Shown here in pieces: positions 36,772-45,883 of a DNA stretch of 64,000 nt. Below the pieces are notes generated by a model. The model worked only from the letters and a program-made list of their open reading frames with translations, searched no databases and was not told the DNA's origin. The translations under genes and the position numbers were made by a program. The DNA is from Rhodospirillales bacterium (GTDB lineage Bacteria > Pseudomonadota > Alphaproteobacteria > Rhodospirillales > Shumkoniaceae). Location: the NCBI GenBank assembly GCA_018432935.1, contig JAHDSF010000012.1:85465-149464 (forward strand). Direction: 5' to 3'. Every line of letters starts with the position of its first letter. The first letter of the stretch is position 1.

Positions 36772-37263
36772 GTGTCTTGTCGCTTGATGATGTCGGTGCT
36801 GCTGGTTGCCGCCTGCGTGTCCGGAGCGCGGGCTGCGGACACCGCAGCGGCGCTGGCAGGTTCGGACCTTTTCGCCGCCCTGGCGCCTGCCGAGGTCGAA
36901 CGGCTCGGCGCGCTGGCGGAGGTCCGGTCCTTCGCCTCCGGCGCAACCCTGATGAAGCGCGGCGAGCGCATCGACGCCATCTATATCCTCGAGGCCGGGA
37001 CGGCCGAGGTCCGGCTGGCCGACGGCCGCGCGGTCGCCAGCGTCGGCAAGGGTGTCACCCTGGGCGAGATGGAGTTTGCCGACGGCGGCCCGCTCAGCGC
37101 GTCGGTCGTCATGACCGCGCCCGGCGAAGCGATCCTCATCGATGCAGCGAGGCTGCGCGCGTTCCTCGAGGCGAACCCCGCCGTCGGCTACCGGGTTATG
37201 GACAACATCGCCCGCAAGATCAGCGCCAACCTGCGGCGCATGAACGAAGCCCGCTGCCCCTGA
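36772..37263 (+). CDS. Exported cyclic-nucleotide-binding-fold protein
   Basis: A protein of 163 residues. An N-terminal signal (SVLLVAACVSGARA) is followed by a CNBD beta-barrel: LFAALAPAEVERLGALAEVR, GATLMKRGERIDAIYILEAG, a phosphate-binding-cassette position reading LGEMEFADGGPLSASVV, and a C-terminal helix. The cassette Arg that contacts the cyclic phosphate is replaced (PLSAS instead of PRSA), so cNMP binding is doubtful. LVAAC could be a lipobox, or ARA-A a signal peptidase I site. A CNBD outside the cytoplasm is unusual. GTG start behind GAGGAG. It sits between ygiC and ygiB, hinting at a shared envelope role. Confidence 0.85.
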   Translation: MSCRLMMSVLLVAACVSGARAADTAAALAGSDLFAALAPAEVERLGALAEVRSFASGATLMKRGERIDAIYILEAGTAEVRLADGRAVASVGKGVTLGEMEFADGGPLSASVVMTAPGEAILIDAARLRAFLEANPAVGYRVMDNIARKISANLRRMNEARCP

Positions 37264-37334
37264 GGAATGACCATATTCTGTTGACCGCCGAAAGCCCGGC
37301 AGGTCAGAATGAAGCACCGATAGTGGAGGATCAC

Positions 37335-37895
37335 GTGCGCCGTTCGCGCTTTATTGCCCTCGTCTCGATGGGAACCGCCACCCTCGCCCTGACCGCATGC
37401 GAGGACGCCACCCAGACCACCGTGTTCGAAAACCTTGACCAGTGCGTCCAGAGCCGGCTGTACAGCCAGGAAGAATGCCAGGCCAACTTCCAGGCGGCCA
37501 CGACGGTCCATCGACAGGCGGCGCCGACCTTCGCGAGCCGCAGCGATTGCGAAGCCGACTTCGGCGCGGGCCAGTGCGAACCGGCTCCGCAGCAACAGCA
37601 GCAACAGGCCGCCCACGGCGGCGGCTCGCTGTTCATGCCGCTGATGCTCGGCTACATGATGGGGTCGATGTCGTCGGCCGGCCGCGCGGTGCAGCCGCAG
37701 CCGCTCTATCGCGCCTACGAGGGCGGCGCGCGGGGACCCTTCCGCACCGCCGGAGGCACCTCGGTGGCGGCCCGGCCCGGCCCGACGACGGTCGACGCCA
37801 AAAGCGCCGTGGCGAAGGCGCCGACCCGCTCGGCCACCCTCGCCCGCGGCGGCTTCGGCGGCCGCGCCGCATCCTTCGCCAGCGCCGGCGGCTGA
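37335..37895 (+). CDS. ygiB: YgiB-like DUF1190 lipoprotein
   Basis: A protein of 186 residues. A lipoprotein signal ends in LALTAC (Cys22). The mature part fits DUF1190: a Cys-containing segment NLDQCVQSRLYSQEEC, then APTFASRSDCEADFGAGQCEP, a poly-Gln stretch, a short hydrophobic glycine/methionine-rich part FMPLMLGYMMGSM, and a low-complexity Ala/Gly/Arg tail. YgiB is the usual partner of YgiC; the function is unclear. The GTG at 37335 follows GGAGGATCAC and gives the signal peptide at the N-terminus; the same frame is open upstream across the CNBD gene without meaning. Confidence 0.88.
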   Translation: MRRSRFIALVSMGTATLALTACEDATQTTVFENLDQCVQSRLYSQEECQANFQAATTVHRQAAPTFASRSDCEADFGAGQCEPAPQQQQQQAAHGGGSLFMPLMLGYMMGSMSSAGRAVQPQPLYRAYEGGARGPFRTAGGTSVAARPGPTTVDAKSAVAKAPTRSATLARGGFGGRAASFASAGG

Positions 37896-37898
37896 GGC

Positions 37899-38666
37899 CT
37901 AGACGATCACCACCGCGCGGACGAAGGGGCTGCCGCCCCCCTCGCGGGCGAGCGCGATCCGGCGCCGCCCGTTTTCGTCGACGCCCAGGCGAGCCTCGAC
38001 GCGATCGCCGAGCCGGCATTCGGCACGGTAGGCGATGTCGAGCGCCGCCGGCTGGAACGGACGCGGCGCGACGCCGTAAAGCGAATCCAGCACCCAGGCG
38101 GCGAGGCGGGCGTTGTTGACGTGACTCTGCAGATCGAGGTCCGAAGGCCGCGGCACCACGGTGCCGGTGCGCTCCACCGCCTCCGGCTCCGGAACCGACG
38201 CCCCCTCGAACTCCAGCGCGCCGGGCGCCATCACCGCGATCCTCTTCTCGGCCACCGCGCCCAGAGGCCGCGGGCGGCGCCGTTCGAGGTCGATGATCGC
38301 CCAGGCGGTCGTCGCCACCCCGATCAGCGGTCCGGTGCCATCGTCCGCCCATAGGGCGAAGTCGCGGTATGCCTTGCCGAGTTCGAGCTGGCGCGGCCAG
38401 GTGGCGACAGCGACCCGCTCGCCGGTCGCCGGATAGCGTCGCATCCGCACGTACAGGCGCGCCAGCACCCAGGCGAGCCCGTTCTCCCGGGTCCAGTCGA
38501 GTCCGACGCCGAGGCTTTCCGCATGCTTGGTCGCGGCCTCCTGAAGCCAGCCGATCACCGCCGGCAGGGCGAGGCAGCCGTCCTCGGCGGCCTCCAGGAT
38601 GCGGACCCGGAACGAGTCGCGACCCGCCGCCTCGGGCGCCGTGAACGTTTCGGGGATCGGCTGCAT
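37899..38666 (-). CDS. Acyl-ACP thioesterase
   Basis: A double hot-dog protein of 255 residues of the acyl-ACP thioesterase (Fat/TesA-like PF01643) family, releasing free fatty acids from acyl carrier protein in the cytoplasm. The first hot-dog begins FRVRILEAAEDGCLAL and contains LQEAATKHAESLGVG and GLAWVLARLYVRM. The second contains the DLDLQSHVNNARLAAWVLD motif with the conserved Asn and His (HVNN). The ATG at 38666 follows GGGGACC. It is convergent with ygiB (3 bases apart) and cotranscribed downstream of the cupin gene. Confidence 0.92.
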   Translation of the reverse strand: MQPIPETFTAPEAAGRDSFRVRILEAAEDGCLALPAVIGWLQEAATKHAESLGVGLDWTRENGLAWVLARLYVRMRRYPATGERVAVATWPRQLELGKAYRDFALWADDGTGPLIGVATTAWAIIDLERRRPRPLGAVAEKRIAVMAPGALEFEGASVPEPEAVERTGTVVPRPSDLDLQSHVNNARLAAWVLDSLYGVAPRPFQPAALDIAYRAECRLGDRVEARLGVDENGRRRIALAREGGGSPFVRAVVIV

Positions 38667-38679
38667 GGCGGTCCCCGGG

Positions 38680-39021
38680 TCAGTCGACGATGAAGAGCCT
38701 AGCCCCGACCGCCGTCCGTGAGCGGTGCGGCTCTGCCCCGTCCGCCACCTGATAGCTCGTGCCGGGCTTGAGGACGAAGGTGCGGCCGTCGGCGAGCGTC
38801 GTCTCCAGTTCGCCTTCGAGGCACAGCAGGATGTGGCCTTTCTCGCACCAGTGGTTGGCAATGTAGCCGGCGGAGTATTCGACCATGCGGACGCGGATCT
38901 GGTTCTCCTCGGGTCCGAAGCTGCGCGTCCGCCACAACGCCTCGCCGGCGTCGCCGGCGTGCCGGGTCGGCTCCAGCGCCGACCACTCGGTGGTCCCGAA
39001 TGGGATCTCGGTCATCTTCAT
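38680..39021 (-). CDS. DHCW-type cupin protein
   Basis: A single-domain cupin of 113 residues. The metal-site motif HWCEKGHILLCLEGELET, in the first half, matches the small DHCW-motif cupins, and PGTSYQVADGAEPHRSRT is the second cupin motif with its His. The catalytic role is unknown; such cupins may bind Fe or Zn. The ATG at 39021 overlaps the stop of the SDR-like gene by 4 bases (ATGA) and the thioesterase start follows 13 bases after its stop, so the three are one operon. Confidence 0.85.
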   Translation of the reverse strand: MKMTEIPFGTTEWSALEPTRHAGDAGEALWRTRSFGPEENQIRVRMVEYSAGYIANHWCEKGHILLCLEGELETTLADGRTFVLKPGTSYQVADGAEPHRSRTAVGARLFIVD

Positions 39022-39920
39022 CGCTCGTCCGCCCCCTCCTCTGTCTCCGCCGCCAGCACGGCTGCCAGTCCGGCGCGGTAATCGGGATAGCGCAGACGGA
39101 CACCGAGTTCACGCCCGATCTTGGCATTGCTGACGCGACGGCTTTCCGCCCAGAAGCTGCGGGCCATCGGCGACAGCGCCGGAGCGACCTCGTCATAGTC
39201 CTGCAGCGGCGGCGGCGCGAGGCCGAGCAGCCGGCAGGCATGCGCCACCACTTCCGCCTGCGGCGCCGGCTCGTCGTCGCAGACGTTGTAGACGGCCCCG
39301 GGATCGGGCCTCCCCATCGAGGCTTCCAGCACCGCCACGATGTCCTCGACGTGGATGCGCGAGAACAGGTGCCCTGGCCGGTCGATGCGCTTGGCGCGGC
39401 CGGCGCGGACCTGGTCGAAGACGCTGCGGTCGGGCCCGTAGATCCCCGCCAGCCGAAAGACGTGGAGCGGCAGCCCGCTCGCCTGCCAGGCCTGCTCGGC
39501 CGCCAGTCGGCGCATGCTGCGCTCGGCCTGCGGCCGTGGCGGCGTCGCCTCGTCCACCACCGAACCGGCGGCGTCGCCGTAAACGCCGGTGGTCGAGAGG
39601 TATCCCGCCCATTCGAGAGTATCCAGGCCGGCAAGCGTGCCGCCGTGGCAGTCGAGCACCGGGTCGCCGTGCTGATCGGGCGGCACGGTCGACAGGACGT
39701 GGGTGATGCCGGCGAGGACGGCGACCGGATCCGGCAGCGGCCGCTCGCGGTCGAAGGCCAAGACCTCGCAGCCTTGCGCCGCGAGGGCCCGCGCCTCCTC
39801 GGGACGGCGTGACGTCCCCGCCACCCGCCATCCCAGGCGCAGGAAATGCCGTGCGACCGCGCCGCCGGTGAAACCGAGGCCGAAACAGAAGAGGCGCGAG
39901 TTCGTCAACGCATCTCTCAT
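39018..39920 (-). CDS. NAD-dependent epimerase/SDR family protein (YeeZ-like)
   Basis: An extended short-chain dehydrogenase-fold protein of 300 residues. The nucleotide-binding motif is degenerate but recognisable (FGLGFTGGAVARHFLRLGW, in place of GxxGxxG). The active-site strand is YLSTTGVYGD with the following catalytic-type region, then FRLAGIYGPDRSVFDQV and the INHVEDI-like SRIHVEDIVAVLEAS. It resembles the YeeZ family of atypical SDRs, whose substrates are unknown. Start ATG at 39920 behind GGATGAGAG. It is first of three minus-strand genes with the cupin and thioesterase genes. Confidence 0.88.
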   Translation of the reverse strand: MRDALTNSRLFCFGLGFTGGAVARHFLRLGWRVAGTSRRPEEARALAAQGCEVLAFDRERPLPDPVAVLAGITHVLSTVPPDQHGDPVLDCHGGTLAGLDTLEWAGYLSTTGVYGDAAGSVVDEATPPRPQAERSMRRLAAEQAWQASGLPLHVFRLAGIYGPDRSVFDQVRAGRAKRIDRPGHLFSRIHVEDIVAVLEASMGRPDPGAVYNVCDDEPAPQAEVVAHACRLLGLAPPPLQDYDEVAPALSPMARSFWAESRRVSNAKIGRELGVRLRYPDYRAGLAAVLAAETEEGADER

Positions 39921-39965
39921 CCGGCGAGACGCCGGCCTGTCCTTTTCCCGAAAACGCCCGCCGAT

Positions 39966-41369
39966 TCAGTGGAAATCGGATTCCCGGATCTGACGCGACG
40001 CGAGGGTCGGCGCCGGGATGACGCGGTTGCGGCCGCTGCGCTTCGCCTCGTAGAGCGCTTCGTCGGCCTTCTTCAGGAGAGCGGCGCTCGAAGTGTCGGC
40101 CGCCATCGCATTGCCGACGCCGACGCTGACGGTGACGGGGATCTCGAAGCGCGGTTCCTTCACGCTCACCGGCACCTCCTCGATCTTGCGGCGCAGGCGG
40201 TCGGCAACCCCGATCGCCACGTCCAGCGGGGTGTCGGGCATCACCACGACGAACTCCTCGCCGCCGTAGCGGGCGGCAAGGTCGAATCCGCGAATGTTGC
40301 GGGCGATGCGTTCCGCCACTTCGCACAACACCACGTCTCCGACCGCGTGGCCGTAGGTGTCGTTGATCACCTTGAAGCGGTCGATGTCGACCATCAGCAC
40401 CGAGACCGGTTTCTCCGACTCCACGCTGCGCCGCATCACGGCGTCCATGTGGGCGTCGAGATAGCGCCGATTGTGGAGGCAGGTGAGGGTGTCCGTGAGG
40501 GCCAGCGAGAGACTCTCGACGAAGATGCTGCGCAGGCGGTCCTGGTAGCGCTTGCGCCGAACCTGGGTTCGCACCCGGGCCAGCAGCTCGTTCTCGTCGA
40601 TCGGCCGCACGACGTAATCGTTGACGCCGAGCTCCAGCGCCTTGACCAGCCGCCCCATGTCCTCCTCGTCGTCGATGAGCAGGATGGGGAGCTGCCGCGA
40701 GGCCTCCTGCGAGCGCAGGTGCGAGCACAGGCGAAGCGGATCGTCGTCGTCGCCGAGGCTGACGATGACGAGATCGACGTCCTCGACCATGCTGCCAACG
40801 TTGGACGTGCTGTTGAGGACCACCACGTCGTCGTGGTCGCGCGCCAGCACGTCGCGGATGTTGGCGCTCTGGATCGGGCTGTCGTCGACCAGCAGCACCT
40901 TGGCGTTGCGGCTTTCGACCGCCCAGATGGTGTCGCTCGAACGCCGGATGCCGAGGAGCTGCGTGGTCTCTTGGCGGACGCGCCACTGATCGAGCATGCG
41001 CTTCAGCCTGATCAGCGAGCGGACGCGGGCGAACAGGGTGTTGTCGCTGACCGGCTTGGTGAGGAAGTCGTCGGCCCCCGCCTCCAGGCCGCGGACGCGA
41101 TCGGAGCTCTCGCTGAGGGCGGTCACCATGACGACCGGGATGTGCGTAGTGTCGGGGTTCTGCTTGATCCGCTTGCAGACCTCGAAGCCGTCCATCCCCG
41201 GCATCATGACGTCGAGCAGAACCAGGTCCGGGCTCTGCTCCTCGATCAGCCGCAGCGCGGTTTCACCGTCCTGCGAGGCGAGGATCTCGTAGTACTCTGC
41301 CGAGAGCTTGGCGGCGAGCACCTTGATGCTCGGCAGCATGTCGTCGACGATCAGGATCCTCGCCGTCAT
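39966..41369 (-). CDS. pleD: PleD-type response regulator, REC-REC-GGDEF diguanylate cyclase
   Basis: A protein of 467 residues. REC1 (1-120) has phospho-accepting Asp53 in LVLLDVMMPG, REC2 (about 155-275) lacks the acceptor (VIVSLGDD), as in Caulobacter PleD, where it serves as a dimerisation adaptor. The GGDEF domain has the active site RYGGEEF and an I-site RGFD five residues before it, so the product c-di-GMP should inhibit it. PleD controls the motile-to-sessile transition and polarity. It lies 15 bases downstream of divK on the same strand, the conserved alphaproteobacterial divK-pleD order. Confidence 0.96.
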   Translation of the reverse strand: MTARILIVDDMLPSIKVLAAKLSAEYYEILASQDGETALRLIEEQSPDLVLLDVMMPGMDGFEVCKRIKQNPDTTHIPVVMVTALSESSDRVRGLEAGADDFLTKPVSDNTLFARVRSLIRLKRMLDQWRVRQETTQLLGIRRSSDTIWAVESRNAKVLLVDDSPIQSANIRDVLARDHDDVVVLNSTSNVGSMVEDVDLVIVSLGDDDDPLRLCSHLRSQEASRQLPILLIDDEEDMGRLVKALELGVNDYVVRPIDENELLARVRTQVRRKRYQDRLRSIFVESLSLALTDTLTCLHNRRYLDAHMDAVMRRSVESEKPVSVLMVDIDRFKVINDTYGHAVGDVVLCEVAERIARNIRGFDLAARYGGEEFVVVMPDTPLDVAIGVADRLRRKIEEVPVSVKEPRFEIPVTVSVGVGNAMAADTSSAALLKKADEALYEAKRSGRNRVIPAPTLASRQIRESDFH

Positions 41370-41384
41370 TCCGCATTCCCGGCG

Positions 41385-41750
41385 TCAGCCGAGGAACTTC
41401 TCGATCGTGCCGAGGAAGCTCGGCACCGAGATCGGCTTGGCGATGTAACCCTCGCAGCCGCCTTCGCGGATCTTCTCCTCGTCGCCCTTCATGGCGAAGG
41501 CGGTGACTGCGACCACCGGGATCGCCTTCAGATCGTCGTCCTCCTTCAGCATCTTGGTGACCTCGAGGCCCGAGATCTCCGGCAGCTGAATGTCCATCAG
41601 AATGAGGTCGGGCCGGTGGTCGCGGGCGAGACGCAGAGCCTCGGTTCCGTCCTTGGTCTGGACCGTCTCGTAGCCATGCGCCTGAAGCAGGTCGTTGAAC
41701 AGTTTCATGTTCAGGTCGTTATCTTCAACGATCAGAATTTTCTTCGCCAT
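41385..41750 (-). CDS. divK: Single-domain response regulator DivK
   Basis: A receiver domain of 121 residues with no output domain. The acidic pocket ED (9-10), phospho-accepting Asp53 in LILMDIQLP, the Thr/Ala switch in VVAVTAFAM and Lys in YIAKPIS are present, and the sequence is close to DivK throughout. DivK is phosphorylated and dephosphorylated by DivJ and PleC-type kinases and controls the CtrA pathway and cell-cycle polarity. It is first in the divK-pleD operon. Start ATG 41750 with AGGAAGGATC immediately upstream. Confidence 0.95.
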   Translation of the reverse strand: MAKKILIVEDNDLNMKLFNDLLQAHGYETVQTKDGTEALRLARDHRPDLILMDIQLPEISGLEVTKMLKEDDDLKAIPVVAVTAFAMKGDEEKIREGGCEGYIAKPISVPSFLGTIEKFLG

Positions 41751-41914
41751 GATCCTTCCTCAGGCATCTGGGTACAGGACGGCGACAAAGCCTTGCGCCT
41801 GGCGCCCCCGACGCTCGCAAAGTCTATGTGCGATGATGGAGGATTCCTGAAGGCGAGTCAAACCCGCTCAAAGGCTTGAATCGCAAGGCGTGCGCGCCGG
41901 CGGAGCGGCCCCGC

Positions 41915-42613
41915 TCAATCGCCCCTGACCTGCTCGACCATCATCGACAGCCGGGTGACATCGGGTATGACGAGGGCGCCTCGCCGCCGCTCGACGACCC
42001 CCTGACGGGCGAGATCGCTCAGCACCCGGGCAACCGTCTCGCGCGTCGTGCTGACCCGTCCGGCGATATCCGAATGGACCGGAATCGGCGAGATGCTCGC
42101 CTGGCGGGGGCCGGTCATCGCCGCCCGCGCCTGGCGCAGCAGCTCTGCATGGACCCGGTTGTTGGCGGCCAGCGTGCTCAGATCCATGATGCGGGCATTC
42201 GAGGCTCGAACGATGTGGGCGAGATTGAGCATGACCTTGAAGGCGATCGACCAATGGTTCTCCATCGCCCGCAGGAAATGGCCGTAGGGCAGTTCGGCCA
42301 GCAGGGAATCGGTGAGCGCCATCACGCTGGCCGAGCGCGGCTCGCCGTCGAGAGCGGCAAGCTCGCCGAAATGCCCGCCCGGCTCGACGTCGTCGAGCGT
42401 CACCTCCCGGCCCGACAGCGAATAGTTGACGACCCGGACCCGCCCCTCGACGACGAAAAAGACGTCGCGCGCCAGACTTTGACGGTCGATGATCTGCTCG
42501 TGGGGAGCAAACCGCCGCCAACGGCAGGCTTTTTCGATCGGTTCCCGCTGTTCGGGCGTCAGGTCGGCCAGAAGACCTGTGCGGGTAAGGGTCGCCCCGG
42601 CAGAATCGGACAC
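41915..42613 (-). CDS. Crp/Fnr family transcriptional regulator
   Basis: A protein of 232 residues. The N-terminal CNBD has a conventional cassette FGELAALDGEPRSASVMAL, including the Arg-Ser pair that contacts cAMP, so ligand binding is plausible. There are no Fnr-type Fe-S cysteines at the N-terminus. The dimer helix is followed by a winged helix-turn-helix with GRVSTTRETVARVLSDLARQ. Targets are unknown. The start is GTG at 42613 behind GGAGGAG with 6-base spacing; a longer in-frame start lacks support. It diverges from the ChaN-like gene and lies upstream of, but 164 bases from, divK. Confidence 0.92.
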   Translation of the reverse strand: MSDSAGATLTRTGLLADLTPEQREPIEKACRWRRFAPHEQIIDRQSLARDVFFVVEGRVRVVNYSLSGREVTLDDVEPGGHFGELAALDGEPRSASVMALTDSLLAELPYGHFLRAMENHWSIAFKVMLNLAHIVRASNARIMDLSTLAANNRVHAELLRQARAAMTGPRQASISPIPVHSDIAGRVSTTRETVARVLSDLARQGVVERRRGALVIPDVTRLSMMVEQVRGD

Positions 42614-42795
42614 TTGGCTCCTCCCCCAGAGCGCTTCGGGAGCACGGCACGCGTTTTGCGCGGAATGATAGCTGGCGCCACCTTGCCCTGACAAGGCCAG
42701 CCGGCGGTGTCCTGGCGGTATCTCGAATGCCTGATGGCACGGCTCGCGCCCGGTTGCCATGTCCATGGCAGGGCGCAAGCCGGGAGGAAACGACG

Positions 42796-43707
42796 GTGGC
42801 CGAGCCCCTCCTCGTGGCGGCGATCGTGTTGTTGGCCGGCGTGATCGGATTTGGCGGGCAGACCCCGGATGAGCCGTCCTGTCCCGCCTCAGGGGCGTGG
42901 CTGGACGCGGCGAGCGGGGGCCCCATAGCCGATGGCGTCGCGATCGAAACCCTTGCCGGAGCAGCCGTCGTGCTGCTCGGCGAGAGGCATGACGATGTCG
43001 AGCACCATCGCTGGCAGCTGCAGACCCTGACCGCCATCCACGGCCGCCGCCCCGACCTGAGCCTCGGGCTCGAGGCGCTGCCGCGATCGGCCCGCCCGTT
43101 TCTCGAAGCCTGGGTGCGGGGTGACCTCAGCGAGGAAGAGCTTCTCGCGGCCACCCGGTGGCGCGAGGTTTGGGGCTTCGACCCGCAGCTTTCGATGCCC
43201 CTGCTGCAGTTCGCCCGCGCGCATCGACTGCCGGTGATCGGCCTCAACGTCCCGCGCGACCTCGTGCGGCAGGTGGCCCGGGACGGCTGGCGCGCGATAC
43301 CCGCGACGGCCCGCGAGGGACTGGGCGAGCCGGCAAGCGCGGTGGCCGCCTACGAGGATCGTCTGTTCGAGACCTACGCCCTCCACCGACCCTCCGGCAC
43401 TCCGCCGCTGCGGCGCGACGACCCCGGCTTCCAGCGCTTCGTCGAGGCGCAGCTGGTGTGGGACCGGGCCATGGCCGAAGCGATTGTCGAGGAACTCCGC
43501 CAGGGCGGCCGTCAGGTGGTTGTCGCAGCCGGCCGCGGGCACGTGGAGTTCGGCCACGGCATCGCGGCCCAGCTTCGCGACCTGGGGGTGCGCGACGTTG
43601 TCGCCGCCCTGCCATGGCCGGCGGACGAGCCGTGCCCGACACCGGCGGACGGCGAGCCGATCGCCGACCTGCTGTTCAGCATCTCCGCACAGCCAGGGCC
43701 GCGTTGA
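42796..43707 (+). CDS. ChaN-like haem-binding/iron-regulated protein
   Basis: A protein of 303 residues with an N-terminal hydrophobic signal/anchor (LLVAAIVLLAGVIGF) and a ChaN-type domain (PF04187): VVLLGERHDDVEHHRWQLQ, then a LSLGLEALPRSARP strand, and late VVVAAGRGHVEFGHGIA. ChaN homologues in Campylobacter and Vibrio bind haem between two molecules through an N-terminal region and may store or transfer iron; the His-rich start fits. There is no lipobox. The GTG at 42796 follows GGGAGGAAA. It is followed by an exported protein of unknown function in the same direction. Confidence 0.87.
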   Translation: MAEPLLVAAIVLLAGVIGFGGQTPDEPSCPASGAWLDAASGGPIADGVAIETLAGAAVVLLGERHDDVEHHRWQLQTLTAIHGRRPDLSLGLEALPRSARPFLEAWVRGDLSEEELLAATRWREVWGFDPQLSMPLLQFARAHRLPVIGLNVPRDLVRQVARDGWRAIPATAREGLGEPASAVAAYEDRLFETYALHRPSGTPPLRRDDPGFQRFVEAQLVWDRAMAEAIVEELRQGGRQVVVAAGRGHVEFGHGIAAQLRDLGVRDVVAALPWPADEPCPTPADGEPIADLLFSISAQPGPR

Positions 43708-43760
43708 CTTGCGCGGGGTGGAGTCTCATCATGCGACGTTCCGTGAGGGGGAGATCATTC

Positions 43761-44369
43761 ATGAAGCTGCTCGGCGGGGCGGTTGTGGCCTTGTCGGTTG
43801 TCGCCTGGGCGTCGGCATGGGCTCAGGAAGCGACGCAGGCGATCGTCAACGCGGTGGCCTTCCGCCCGGTCCCTGACGGCATAGCGGTGGCGCTCCAGAC
43901 CCTGGATGATTCGGCGATCAACACCGCCGCCAGCGAGGAGTTCGAGAACAGACTCCGCAAAGCCGGCCGCGCCATTGCCCCCAAGGCGCCCCTGATCTTC
44001 ACGATCGAAGTCACCACCGTCGAGGGCGCGTGGTCCGACGAGGGGCGGCGCACCGTGCTCGAATTGTCGAGCCATGGCGAGACCCCGATCGGCGACAACC
44101 AGAAGATCCGATTGAACCTGTACGATTCGGCCCAGGGCGGAATCATCAACCGCGGCGAAGGCGATCGCGGCACCAATATCGTCACCCGCGGCAAGCATCG
44201 CCTCGAGGCTACCCTGGACGAGCGGGACGGTGGCCGCCGCCTGTGGCAGGGCTGGATCGAGACGGGGATGGACCGCCAGGATGATCTGGCCTTGATCCGC
44301 TCCATGGTGGGACCACTGATCGAGCGCCTCGGTCAGACCGTCCGCCGCGAGAGCGTCGATCTGCCTTGA
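43761..44369 (+). CDS. Exported protein of unknown function
   Basis: A protein of 202 residues with a signal peptide (KLLGGAVVALSVVAWASAWAQ, cleavage after AWA). The mature part is a mixed alpha/beta protein with FRPVPDGIAVALQTLDDS, PLIFTIEVTTVEG and DGGRRLWQGWIETGM. I do not recognise the family with confidence. The segment LWQGWIETGM and the adjacent ATLDERDGG are reminiscent of envelope lipoproteins of Rhodospirillales, but it has no lipobox. The ATG at 43761 follows GGGGGAG. It lies 53 bases after the ChaN-like gene and before purA. Confidence 0.75.
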   Translation: MKLLGGAVVALSVVAWASAWAQEATQAIVNAVAFRPVPDGIAVALQTLDDSAINTAASEEFENRLRKAGRAIAPKAPLIFTIEVTTVEGAWSDEGRRTVLELSSHGETPIGDNQKIRLNLYDSAQGGIINRGEGDRGTNIVTRGKHRLEATLDERDGGRRLWQGWIETGMDRQDDLALIRSMVGPLIERLGQTVRRESVDLP

Positions 44370-44496
44370 GGTGCCGCGGTTTCCGTTTGCCGTTTCCTTC
44401 GATTGCGGCTAGGTAGACCGGGCGCGGGAGTACGCTGCGCGACCCGCACCTCCGCATTCCGCTCGAAGCGCACCGAGAAGAGACGGGAGATCTGTC

Positions 44497-45789
<1,293 letters not shown>

Positions 45790-45883
45790 CGTCCGGACGC
45801 GCAATTAAAGCTTTGGCAACCATTGATCCGTAACGTGCGGCTCTTACGGGCAGGGGTCCGCATAGTCCAGGAAAGGTTGCCAG

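Noticed and set aside
39846..41879. Plus-strand frame of about 670 codons opposite pleD and divK
   Set aside because: It is the complement of the highly conserved receiver and GGDEF coding sequence.
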